Of a stretch of 64,000 nucleotides of DNA, positions 48,022 through 56,745 are shown piece by piece. Source of the stretch: Gemmatimonadota bacterium. GTDB lineage: Bacteria > Gemmatimonadota > Gemmatimonadetes > Gemmatimonadales > GWC2-71-9. How positions within the stretch are numbered: position 1 is the first letter of the stretch; each line of letters begins with the position of its first letter. The notes beneath the pieces are model-generated. The model was not told the DNA's origin and made no database searches. It was given only the letters and a program-made list of their open reading frames with translations. The stretch lies in assembly GCA_016713785.1 (NCBI GenBank), contig JADJOM010000001.1, positions 682,001 through 746,000 on the forward strand, in the 5' to 3' direction. A program made the translations under genes and the position numbers.

Positions 48022-48936
48022 CTAGTGCCGGCGGATCAGCGCCATGGCCACATCCCCCACCACCTGCAGGCTCTGCGGGCTCACCTTGTCGAGCGAATCC
48101 GCGGGGGTGTGCCAGTAGCTGTTGTCGGGGCCGTAGGAGAAGTCCACCACGTCGATGGCCCGGATGCCGGCCTTCTGCAGCTCCACGTGGTCGTCGATCA
48201 GCGTGGGACCCTGCCCCGGCGCGTTCACGAACACGGCGCCGTGGCCGACCTCCTTGGCCACCGTCCACACCAGGTCCACCACCTCCGGCGCCCCGAGCAC
48301 CGACTGGCCCTCGGGCAGCAGCCGGAGGTCCCGGTCGGCCACCAGGTCGAGCAGCACGGCGTACAGCGGCTTGGGGCCCGGCGGCTGGTGCGCGGCGTAG
48401 TACCGCGACCCGATCAGCACGTCGTTCGGCTCGGCGTGGAAGTCCGCATAGTCCTCCCCGTCCACGAACAGCAGGTCCACCCCGACCGTGGGCGGCTGCT
48501 GCTGGAGCGCGTCGGCCATGCCGAGGAGCACCGCCACGCCGGAGGCGCCGTCGTTGGCGCCGGGGACCGGCGTCCGCGGACCGGTGTAGTTCGGGTTGTC
48601 GGACATCGGCCGGGTATCCCAATGCGCCAGGAACAGCACCCGCTCCCGCGCCGCCGGATTGAAGCGGGCCACGAAGTTCACCATCGGCAGGGTGTCGCCC
48701 TTCCCGGAGGCGTGGCTCCAGGCCTGCACCACCAGGGTGTCGGCCCGGGTGCGGAGCAGCGAGTCGAGCCACGCGGCGGTGGCGGCGTGGGCGGGCGTGC
48801 CGGGAATCCGGTAGCCGAACCCGACCTGGCGCGCGAGGTAGGTGAAGGCCACCTCGCCATTGAACTCGCGGGTGGGCGGCGCGGCGTCGCGGCAGGCGGC
48901 GGCCAGGAACAGGACGGGCAGGAAGAGGCGGCGCAT
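48022..48936 (-). CDS. M28 family lipoprotein, glutaminyl-peptide cyclotransferase-like
   Basis: A 304-aa zinc enzyme of the M28 clan. The lipobox LAAAC places the lipid on Cys15. Zinc and catalytic motifs are AHWDTRP, GANDGASGV (Asp), VDGEDY and YWHTPADSLDKVS (His). The segment LIDDHVELQKAGIRAIDVVDF resembles the active-site region of glutaminyl cyclases more than that of aminopeptidases, as does its short length. Glutaminyl cyclase converts N-terminal Gln of exported proteins to pyroglutamate, a modification common in type IX secretion systems. sprA lies just upstream on the same strand. Confidence 0.8.
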   Translation of the reverse strand: MRRLFLPVLFLAAACRDAAPPTREFNGEVAFTYLARQVGFGYRIPGTPAHAATAAWLDSLLRTRADTLVVQAWSHASGKGDTLPMVNFVARFNPAARERVLFLAHWDTRPMSDNPNYTGPRTPVPGANDGASGVAVLLGMADALQQQPPTVGVDLLFVDGEDYADFHAEPNDVLIGSRYYAAHQPPGPKPLYAVLLDLVADRDLRLLPEGQSVLGAPEVVDLVWTVAKEVGHGAVFVNAPGQGPTLIDDHVELQKAGIRAIDVVDFSYGPDNSYWHTPADSLDKVSPQSLQVVGDVAMALIRRH

Positions 48937-48955
48937 GGTCGAGGAAGAAAGAGGG

Positions 48956-49045
48956 GGGACGGGGAAGGGGGAAGGGGGAAGGGGGAAGGGGGAAGGGGAG
49001 ACGGGACGCGGAACCTACCACCGAACCACCGAACCGCCGAACCGC
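48956..49045. repeat. G-rich heptamer tract plus octamer tract after sprA stop
   Basis: About five copies of GGGGGAA (48961-48998) followed by octamers of the form ACCACCGA / ACCGCCGA (49014-49045) that abut the sprA stop codon. Same two-part layout as at 62022-62150. Confidence 0.75.
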
Positions 49046-52000
49046 CTAGCGATAGTCCCCCGCATACAGCGACAGCTGGAACGTCGCGGCGACCGCCATC
49101 TGCGAGAACTTGCGGTCGAGGTGCCGGGCCTCGTTGAGCGAGTAGCTGAACTGGAGCCCGCCGGTCATGATGCGGCCCAGGTCGGTGTCGAAGGTGGCGC
49201 GGAACTCCTGCCGCCGGGTGTCGGAGACCGTCCGGCATGCCAGCTGTCCGCTCAGCTGCAGGCAGGAGAGACTCTTGGAGAGGATGCCGGTCAGCTGGGA
49301 CCGGATGACGCGCCGGGTGCGGCTCAGCGCGCCGGGCAGGGCGAAGGCGTGGCTGAACCCGGCGGTGATGTCGTCCTGGTCCACCCGGGTGCGGTTGCCG
49401 CTGGCGAGGTTGCGCTGGGCCACGCTGGCCCAGGTGACCGAGAGGACCATGCCGTTGGTCAGGGTCAGCTGGGCGTCCGGGGTCACGGTGCGGCTGCGCT
49501 GCCGGCTCAGGTAGGGGAGTGCGCCGGGGTTGGGCACCGTGGTGGACCCGCGCACCTGGCGGAAGGTGGCGCCGACGCCGACGAGCGCCACCGGGAAGCC
49601 GTGGATGGCGCGGGTGAGCCGGAAGGTGCCCTTGGGCCACTCCCGCTGGAACGTCTCGGAGGTGAGGTACCCCTCGGTGGTGCGCTGGAAGCGGTTGGTG
49701 CGCGAGCGGGCGTACCCGAGCTGGAAGCTCATGCCGAAGGGCAGCTCGGCGCCGGACTGGAACGTGGTGGTGCGGACTTCGGAGGCGCCGAGGGCGGACT
49801 CGCCCTGGGCGCGGAGGAACCGGTCCAGGCCCCCAAGCGCCAGCTGAAAGCCCAGGTCCGGGTCGAAGGCGGCGAGGTCGAAGGTGCCGGTACGGGTGAG
49901 CCGGTCGCTGATGTCGAAGGGCCGCAGGCGTCGGGTGGCCCGGGCAACGGCGGAGGAGTCGCCGACGAGACGGCCGAGGAGCCGCCCGTACTCCACCGCG
50001 GCGCCGTACTCCCGCTGGCGGGTCTTGTTGAGCGTCTGCGGCAGGATGAAGGCGCCGGCGGTGTCACCATCCTCGCGGATCGGATTGCGGCTGGTGAGGC
50101 TCCGGCTCAGCACGAAGCTGCTGGCGGTCTGGTACCGGGGCCTGAGCCAGCTGGTCAGCCGCGGCGCCAGGAGCACCGAGGTGCCGAGCTGGCGGTCCCG
50201 TTCCACGCCGACGTCCATCCCGAAGAAGTCGCGCCGCGCCTGCCCGGCCACCCGGCCCAGGCTGGTGCTGTCGCTGTAGCGGCGCAGGTCGCGGGTGCTG
50301 GTCAGGTCGCCGGAGAGGGTGAGCATGCCGAGCGGCTGCCAGGTGAGGCCCGCGGAGTTGCGCCAGGTGTGGGTGAGCGAGACGGCGGGGCGCACCAGGC
50401 TGTCGAGGCCGCGGCGGACGGGCACGTCGTAGGCCAGCAGGTCGCCCTGGTTGCGCAGCAGGCCGGAGCCCAGCCGGATGCTGCCGGGGGCGAAGTTCAC
50501 CCTGGGGCGCGCCAGCGCCGCGGCGCCGTCGGTGTGGCGCAGGAAGCCGGGGAGGCGCCGGACGAGGCCCTCCAGGTTGAGCGTGGGCCCGCGCCGCCCC
50601 GACTGGAGCAGGTACGCCGCCTGCAGGTTGCGGGTGCTGTTGCTGGCCTGGGAAAGCTCGGTGGTGCTGCGGGCGTCGGCGAAGCTGCCCGTGACGCTGA
50701 GCGGGTCCACCAGCCCGCGCACCAGCCAGTGGCGGCCCCGCTGGGTGCGCCGCACCGCAAAGCTGTAGCTGAGCGACCAGCTCTCGGGCGTGCGCAGCCG
50801 GGCCAGGTCCTTGCCCTGGATGTCGGTGCCGGTGAGCAGTTCGGGCGCCACGGAGGAGCGGGCGTAGTTCACCTGGATCGGCAGCACGATGCCGAGGCTG
50901 GTCGGGAGGAAGCGCTCCACCCGGAGCCCGGTGGCCAGCTGCAGCGTCCCGGTGGTGCGGTACGAGGGATCCTGCCCGATCTGCTGGAAGAAGCCGTCCT
51001 GCCGCACGTAGCCGATGCTGAGGTCGCCCACGTCGGAGGCCACCAGCCGCGCGTCGAGGGCCAGCGCCGACCCGACCCGGGCGATCGGCTCCGTCAGGCG
51101 GAGGTCGTCCACCCACACCTCGGCGCTGTCGGTCGGGTCGTTCCCGGCGCGCCGGTAGATGCCGGCGGCGATCTCCTGCACCTCGGCCAGGTTGGGCGGA
51201 TTGACCGCCGGGTCCTCGATATGGGCCAGGTACGGGCCGTCGCACAGCACGTAGGCCACCGAGACGGTGTCGCCGCCGCAGGCGACGCGGGCCGCGCTGT
51301 CGGCCGGGAGTCCCTGCAGCCGGCGGGACTCGATCTGCGCCCGCAGCTCGCGCCACTTGTCCAGGCGCACCCGGAGCTCGGGCTCCCAGGTGGCGGTCGC
51401 CGCGTTGGCCGAGAACTGGTAGAAGTTGCGGCTGTCGCTGCCGGCGCGGATGAACACCTCGAAGTCGCGGGTGTCCCAGCCCGACCCCCGGCCCCGCGCC
51501 CAGGCCCGGAGCTCCCGGTAGCGCAGCAGGTTCTGCGGCCCGCTCGGAAAGCGGAAGTAGGCCTCGGCGCGCTGGCCGGGGAGGATCTCCCGCGCGAGCA
51601 CCCGCAGGGAGCGCTCGTTCACCTGGCTGCCGAACTCCCCCTTGCCGCCGCCCTTCTTGTCGAGCCCGCCGCGGACGCCGGGGGGCGAGCTGTAGCCCAG
51701 CTCGATGTTCTCGGTGGAGACGGTGGAGGAGACCACCTCGCCATTGCCCGGGGCGTCGGTGGCGCCGGCGAGGCTCTGCACCGGCTTCTCCGAGCGACGC
51801 ACCCAGGGCGAGCCGAGGAAGCGCATGCGCCCCAGCGCCCAGAAGGTCCGGACGTCGGGACCACCTTGGTCGGGCGCGGCCACGGCGGTGATGCGCAGGT
51901 GCTTGATGAGACGGATGTTCGGGGCGCCGAGTCGGTACTCCTCGGTGCGGAGCGGCAGCCGGTACAGCTCCCACTGGCCGGAGTCGGCCGCGATCGCGCC

Positions 52001-55000
52001 GGTGCGCACGAAGTAGGGGCTGCCCTGCAGGTCGACCACCCAGCGCAGGACGTTCTCCCCGGAGCCGGTGGCATCGAGCTGGTTGTCGTTGTCGAGGTCC
52101 TCGGCGTCGAGCGCGCCATTGCCATTGCTGCAGCGGGCGCCGAGGTCGCCCCAGCGGTACACGGTCACCACGTTGGCCAGCTCCTGGCGGCACAGCGCGA
52201 CGTCCGGGGTGAGCACGCCGTCCACCGCCAGCTGGTCCGGCCGGTCGCCGAGGATGCCGATGTCGTCCTGCGCGGCGTTGAAGACGCCGGTCGACTGCCG
52301 CTCGGTGTCGAGGCGGCCCAGCCCCACGAACTGCCGGCCGGTGAACACCGAGTCACCGGACTGGACCGCGAGGCTCTCCGGCGCCATCGCGACGGCGTCC
52401 TCGCTCACGGTGCCCAGGTCCACCACCAGCTGCAGGCCCGCGGAGTCGACCGAGCGGTCCCCCGCCCGGAACACCCAGAACTCGAGGAACTCGTTCTTGG
52501 ACAGGTCGGTGCCGGTGGAGCTCAGGCTGGTGACCATCGAGCGCCAGCGCGGCGCGTTGAGCCGGGCGGGGAGGTTCCAGCGGGCGCGGTTCGTCAGGCG
52601 GCCGGCGGAGGTGTCCGGCTGCAGGGTCATGAACAGGACCGTCTCGAGCTGGTCCTGCTGGCCCACCACCTGGATCCGCGGGTCGATGTCGCGGGCCCGC
52701 AGCTGGACCACCTGCCCGCTGGAGGGATCCTGGACCAGGTTCTGCCAGGTCATCTGCGCCGCGTCCGTGGTGTCGAAGGCCGTCTTCCCCAGCACCACCT
52801 CCGCGCCGTCGGCGAACTGCGGCCGGCTGCCGAACTCCCACAGCGTCTCGCGCAGCGAGAGCTGCACCCCCGGGTCGCCCTCGAACTCCTCGAGGTAGGC
52901 CTGGCCGGAGCGGTTGGGGTCGGGACGGGTGAAGGCGAGCTCGGCGTTGAGGTCGAGCCGCGAGGGGGCGGTGGCCGGCGCGGAGGTGAGGCGGTCGAGG
53001 AAGCGGGTCACCGCGTCGGGCCGGAACCGGAGGTCGGTGCTGATGCCCCCGACCATGTGGGCCTGTGCCTCGAAGCCCAGCTGGGGCCGGTTGAAGGCGC
53101 TCTGCTCCACCTGGTAGAGGCCCAGCAGGTTGACGCCGCCGGTCTCGCCGAGGCTGTAGCGGGTGGAGAGGCCGTAGATCTGGGTGGGCGCCACGGCGAA
53201 GACCCCGCGCTCCTCGAAGCGGGCCTGGATGGTGGCGCCGCCGCCGCCGAAGAGGGCCTGGGGGTCGGTGAAGGTGACCTGGCCCAGGTCGTAGTTGATG
53301 CTGTAGTCGGTGCCCTTGTCGAGCTTGCGGCCGTTGAGGTACAGGGTCTCGCTGCCGTCACGGACCGAGAGGGCCCCCAGGTCGAGGGTGGAGCGGTCCC
53401 CGCTGGAGCTGGCGTTGTACCGCAGCCGGAAGACGAACTTGGCCGGCGGCCCCTCGCTGTAGAGCAGGTAGCCCGGCGTCTGGTACAGGGAATCGTTGCG
53501 CTCGGTCGGCAGCAGGCGCGTGGCGTCGGCGAAGGGCTGCGCCGACGGCAGGACGATGTACGACTCCTTGATCGTGAACGCCGCGCTGGGGTCCCGGCTG
53601 CGGGGAAAGAGCCGGTCCTGCAGGTTGAAGGCGGTGGGATCGTTGGGCGTGGCCAGGCCGAGCTCCGCCAGGTACGTCGCCGCGGCGCCCGGGCGCAGCG
53701 GCCGCTCCGACCGGTTGATGCTCAGGGTGACCTTGAGGGACGCCGGGTCGAGGTCGGCGCCGGCCACCCGGTAGACCTGCCGCATCTCGTGCCGGAAGGT
53801 GGGGCGGGTGGCGTCCACCCGCGGCTGCACGATCAGGCGCAGCGTATCGCGGGGCGGCTGCCCGGGGGGCACCGGCGTGTCGGCGGCCGGGAAGGTGCCG
53901 ACCGGCCCCGCCCCGCTGGGATAGCTGACGGCCAGGTAGTCGTTCTGGTCCAGCCGGCTCGCCAGGGCAAACCAGAGGCCCGTCGGGTCCACGTAGTAGT
54001 CGAGGTCGCGCTGCAGCAGCTGCCACTGGGCGGTGACCTTCTGGGCGGTGTCGGCCCCGAGGGCCACGGCGTTGATGCCGCCGAGGTTGGGGTTCACCCC
54101 GCTGCGCGAGGGGGGGCGGTAGCGGTACACCCGTACGTCCCCCGTGACCGTCGCCGCCGGCGGCAGGCCGGTGGTGGCCAGCTGCAGGATGTCGAGCTGC
54201 GGGTAGCCCGGCAGCTGCGCGGGGTCCACCACCCAGAAGAAGCGGCTGCCCTCGAAGTCGAGGTCGCGGGCCTCGCGGTCCTGCGGCTGCACCACGGTGC
54301 TGCCCACGCTGTAGGTGCGCTCCGCCATCACGCTGCCCTTCTGCGTGGCGGCGATGCCCTGGAAGGTGAAGGCGCCCACGTCGAAGGTGGCGTTGACGCC
54401 GAAGTTGTTGGCGGGGATCGCGGCGGTCAGGAAGCGCGAGGCCGGCGGCCGGAAGACCACCGTCCCGACCTCCACGCGGCGCACGATCTCGTCCTCCAGC
54501 CCCTGGTAGTAGAGCTGCAGGTTGTTGCGCGCGGTGAAGTCGCGCTCCGTGTCGTAGTCCACGTCGACGTGCAGCCGCTGGCCGATCAGGCCGCCGGTGC
54601 GCAGCGCCAGGAAGGTGTCGAGCCGGGGGGCCTTCCAGCTGCCGCGGCAGCCGGAGTTGAGGTCGAGGTACTGGGCCGGCGTGCAGCGCAGGTTCTTGAG
54701 CCGCTCGCTGCGCACCTCGAGGCGGGCGTTGCCCTCGATGTTGAGGTCGGCGTAGCGGCGGTCGAGCCCGAGCGCCCCGCGCCGGGCCGGGGTAGTATCC
54801 TGCCCCGGGACCGCCCGGCGGCCGTACAGCTGGCGCAGGCGCCAGGCGGTGACCCGGGCCGCCGAGAGCGAGTCCCGGTCGGCGGCCACCGCGCTGTCCC
54901 AGGCCGCCCGCGCGGCGGCCGGGCGGCGGGGCCCCGCGTCCCACGGGGAGCGCAGCACCGGCGGCGCGCGCAGCGCGAGCCCCGGCGCGGACCGGAAGCG

Positions 55001-55087
55001 GAGCCAGGCGGTGAAGGTCGTGTCCCCCTGGGCCGCCAGACCTACCGGGACGGCCAGGAGGAGCGCCACGCAGGCGAGCAGACGCAC
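49046..55087 (-). CDS. sprA: SprA/Sov-like type IX secretion outer-membrane translocon
   Basis: A giant outer-membrane barrel (2013 aa) related to SprA/Sov, the protein-exporting channel of the type IX secretion system. A signal peptide lies at the start (LLACVALLLAVPVGLAAQ). The family signature NRSGQAYLEEFEG occurs about 700 residues in, and long stretches of alternating residues are typical of a 36-strand barrel. It is shorter than Bacteroidota SprA (about 2400 aa). The frame can begin at a TTG (55177), but that codon is the -35 box of its own promoter. The GTG at 55087 gives a clean signal peptide, so it is used; the true start is uncertain. The promoter is shared with lptF, divergently. 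Confidence 0.85.
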   Translation of the reverse strand: MRLLACVALLLAVPVGLAAQGDTTFTAWLRFRSAPGLALRAPPVLRSPWDAGPRRPAAARAAWDSAVAADRDSLSAARVTAWRLRQLYGRRAVPGQDTTPARRGALGLDRRYADLNIEGNARLEVRSERLKNLRCTPAQYLDLNSGCRGSWKAPRLDTFLALRTGGLIGQRLHVDVDYDTERDFTARNNLQLYYQGLEDEIVRRVEVGTVVFRPPASRFLTAAIPANNFGVNATFDVGAFTFQGIAATQKGSVMAERTYSVGSTVVQPQDREARDLDFEGSRFFWVVDPAQLPGYPQLDILQLATTGLPPAATVTGDVRVYRYRPPSRSGVNPNLGGINAVALGADTAQKVTAQWQLLQRDLDYYVDPTGLWFALASRLDQNDYLAVSYPSGAGPVGTFPAADTPVPPGQPPRDTLRLIVQPRVDATRPTFRHEMRQVYRVAGADLDPASLKVTLSINRSERPLRPGAAATYLAELGLATPNDPTAFNLQDRLFPRSRDPSAAFTIKESYIVLPSAQPFADATRLLPTERNDSLYQTPGYLLYSEGPPAKFVFRLRYNASSSGDRSTLDLGALSVRDGSETLYLNGRKLDKGTDYSINYDLGQVTFTDPQALFGGGGATIQARFEERGVFAVAPTQIYGLSTRYSLGETGGVNLLGLYQVEQSAFNRPQLGFEAQAHMVGGISTDLRFRPDAVTRFLDRLTSAPATAPSRLDLNAELAFTRPDPNRSGQAYLEEFEGDPGVQLSLRETLWEFGSRPQFADGAEVVLGKTAFDTTDAAQMTWQNLVQDPSSGQVVQLRARDIDPRIQVVGQQDQLETVLFMTLQPDTSAGRLTNRARWNLPARLNAPRWRSMVTSLSSTGTDLSKNEFLEFWVFRAGDRSVDSAGLQLVVDLGTVSEDAVAMAPESLAVQSGDSVFTGRQFVGLGRLDTERQSTGVFNAAQDDIGILGDRPDQLAVDGVLTPDVALCRQELANVVTVYRWGDLGARCSNGNGALDAEDLDNDNQLDATGSGENVLRWVVDLQGSPYFVRTGAIAADSGQWELYRLPLRTEEYRLGAPNIRLIKHLRITAVAAPDQGGPDVRTFWALGRMRFLGSPWVRRSEKPVQSLAGATDAPGNGEVVSSTVSTENIELGYSSPPGVRGGLDKKGGGKGEFGSQVNERSLRVLAREILPGQRAEAYFRFPSGPQNLLRYRELRAWARGRGSGWDTRDFEVFIRAGSDSRNFYQFSANAATATWEPELRVRLDKWRELRAQIESRRLQGLPADSAARVACGGDTVSVAYVLCDGPYLAHIEDPAVNPPNLAEVQEIAAGIYRRAGNDPTDSAEVWVDDLRLTEPIARVGSALALDARLVASDVGDLSIGYVRQDGFFQQIGQDPSYRTTGTLQLATGLRVERFLPTSLGIVLPIQVNYARSSVAPELLTGTDIQGKDLARLRTPESWSLSYSFAVRRTQRGRHWLVRGLVDPLSVTGSFADARSTTELSQASNSTRNLQAAYLLQSGRRGPTLNLEGLVRRLPGFLRHTDGAAALARPRVNFAPGSIRLGSGLLRNQGDLLAYDVPVRRGLDSLVRPAVSLTHTWRNSAGLTWQPLGMLTLSGDLTSTRDLRRYSDSTSLGRVAGQARRDFFGMDVGVERDRQLGTSVLLAPRLTSWLRPRYQTASSFVLSRSLTSRNPIREDGDTAGAFILPQTLNKTRQREYGAAVEYGRLLGRLVGDSSAVARATRRLRPFDISDRLTRTGTFDLAAFDPDLGFQLALGGLDRFLRAQGESALGASEVRTTTFQSGAELPFGMSFQLGYARSRTNRFQRTTEGYLTSETFQREWPKGTFRLTRAIHGFPVALVGVGATFRQVRGSTTVPNPGALPYLSRQRSRTVTPDAQLTLTNGMVLSVTWASVAQRNLASGNRTRVDQDDITAGFSHAFALPGALSRTRRVIRSQLTGILSKSLSCLQLSGQLACRTVSDTRRQEFRATFDTDLGRIMTGGLQFSYSLNEARHLDRKFSQMAVAATFQLSLYAGDYR

Positions 55088-55127
55088 GTGCGGGAGAGGG
55101 GCTCGGGCGGAACGGGAAGCAAGAGGC

Positions 55128-55177
55128 TTGTAGCCGCGGGACACCGGGAATATACTGGCCGGAGAGAGTGGGTACAA
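55128..55177. promoter_or_regulatory. Overlapping divergent promoters of sprA and lptF
   Basis: Plus strand: TTGTAG (55128-55133), 17-base spacer, TATACT (55151-55156), start near 55163. Minus strand: TTGTAC (55177-55172), 17-base spacer, TATATT (55154-55149), start near 55142. The two -10 boxes overlap by four bases (55151-55154), so the two polymerases would compete. Confidence 0.6.
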
Positions 55178-55206
55178 CTCGTTACCAATCGGAGACTTCG
55201 CCGCTC

Positions 55207-56745
55207 GTGCGCCTGCTCGATCGCTACCTGGTCCGCCAGTTCGTGCCGCCCCTGGCCTTCGCCTTCCTGGCGATGACCAGCATCATGCTGCTCAACCAGA
55301 TCGCCCGGCGGTTCGGGGCGCTGGTGGGCAAGGGGCTGCCCTGGTCGGTGATCGGCGAGGTCTTCCTGCTCTGCCTGCCGTTCATCATCGCCATGACGCT
55401 GCCGATGGCGGTGCTCGTGGCCATGCTCTACACCTTCAGCCACCTGGCCGCCGACAGCGAGATCACCGCCATGCGGGCCAGCGGGCTCAGCGTGGGCCAG
55501 CTGGTCCGCCCGATGATCCTGACGGGGGTGCTGATCACCGCGGTGAACTTCTGGTTCACCGACCAGGTGCTCCCCGAGAGCAACGCCCGGCTGCGCAACC
55601 TGCTCATCAACATCCAGCGGAAGAAGCCGACCCTCGAGCTGCGGGAGCAGGTGATCAACGAGATCCCCCCCTCCGGGCTCTTCCTGCGGGCCAGCCGGAT
55701 CGACGCCACCTCGGGCCGGCTCCGCTCGGTGACCATCTACGACATGGCGGGCACCGACAGCCGGCGGGTGATCTACGCCGACAGCGGCGTGATGGGCTTC
55801 ACCGAGGTGGGCACCGACCTGCAGCTCAAGCTGTACGACGGCTCGGTGCACGCCTTCCGGCAGAGCGACGCGGCGCTGATGCAGGTGACCGACTTCCTCA
55901 CCAACACCATCCGGGTGCGCGACGTCTCCAACCGGCTCGACCTCGAGGCCAATGACGGGGTGCGCGGCGACCGCGAGATGACCAGCTGCGAGATGATGAA
56001 GGTGGTGCAGGGCGCCGACTACGAGGTGCGCCTGGCCCAGGCCCGCCGGCGGGCCACCGCGGAGCGGGATCTCCGCGCCCTGCTGGTGCTGCCGGCGGTG
56101 GCGGTCCCGATGCGGGTGGCCCGCCCCGCCCTGCCGGCCTACTGCCGGGCATTCGCCGCCCTCGACCGAAGGCTGGGGACGGACAGCGCCGACCTGGCCA
56201 CACACCCCGAGGCGTTCGAGGACCCCGTCACGGAGAGCTACGGCGATACCCCCGACGTGGTGCCGCTGCAGGCCCTCACCCCGCCGCGCCCCCGCGTCCC
56301 GGGGCTCCGGGAACCGTCCTCGCTCACCTCGTGGGCGGAGGTCTCCGCCGCCCGGGACGAGATCAAGACCTCCGGCGGCCGGGCCAACCAGTACCGGGTG
56401 GAGGTCCACAAGAAGTGGGCGATCAGCGTGGCCTGCCTGGTGTTCGCGCTGGTGGGCATCCCGATGGCGCTGCGCTTTCCCCGCGGCGGCATGGGCCTGG
56501 TGATCGGCGGGGGGCTGTTCGTCTTCGCCATCTACTACGTGGGGCTGATCGCGGGCGAGGGGCTGGGCAACAAGGCCATCGTCGCCCCCTGGCTGGCGAT
56601 GTGGGCGCCCAACCTGATCTTCGCGGCGCTGGCGGTGGTGGGCATCGTGCGGGTGAGCAAGGAGTCGGGCTCCACCCGCGGCGGCGACCTGGCCGAGCTG
56701 TGGGACACCCTCAGCAGCCGGTTCCGCCGGCGGAAGGCGGCCTGA
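55207..56745 (+). CDS. lptF: LPS export permease LptF, with large insertion
   Basis: An LptF/LptG-family (YjgP/YjgQ) permease that pulls lipopolysaccharide from the inner membrane toward the outer membrane with LptB and LptG. Three N-terminal helices (LVRQFVPPLAFAFLAMTSIMLL and following), a periplasmic beta-jellyroll domain (TLELREQVINEIPPSGLFLRA, GVMGFTEVGTDLQLKLYDG) and three C-terminal helices (FALVGIPMAL, VIGGGLFVFAIYYVGLIAG) are seen. About 100 extra residues (roughly 287-387), rich in Ala, Arg and Pro, lie between the jellyroll and helix 4. Start choice: GTG at 55207 parallels the lptG start; GTG at 55168 lies almost on the predicted transcription start. 512 aa. Confidence 0.88.
   Translation: MRLLDRYLVRQFVPPLAFAFLAMTSIMLLNQIARRFGALVGKGLPWSVIGEVFLLCLPFIIAMTLPMAVLVAMLYTFSHLAADSEITAMRASGLSVGQLVRPMILTGVLITAVNFWFTDQVLPESNARLRNLLINIQRKKPTLELREQVINEIPPSGLFLRASRIDATSGRLRSVTIYDMAGTDSRRVIYADSGVMGFTEVGTDLQLKLYDGSVHAFRQSDAALMQVTDFLTNTIRVRDVSNRLDLEANDGVRGDREMTSCEMMKVVQGADYEVRLAQARRRATAERDLRALLVLPAVAVPMRVARPALPAYCRAFAALDRRLGTDSADLATHPEAFEDPVTESYGDTPDVVPLQALTPPRPRVPGLREPSSLTSWAEVSAARDEIKTSGGRANQYRVEVHKKWAISVACLVFALVGIPMALRFPRGGMGLVIGGGLFVFAIYYVGLIAGEGLGNKAIVAPWLAMWAPNLIFAALAVVGIVRVSKESGSTRGGDLAELWDTLSSRFRRRKAA

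Noticed and set aside
55088..55177. TTG start of sprA at 55177
   Set aside because: The codon coincides with the -35 box of the sprA promoter and lies upstream of the predicted transcript start.
48842..55276. 2144-codon open frame on the + strand opposite sprA
   Set aside because: It is the antisense shadow of a high-GC gene. The translation is compositionally extreme (runs of Gly, Arg, Ala, His) with no motifs, while the minus strand gives a coherent SprA protein.
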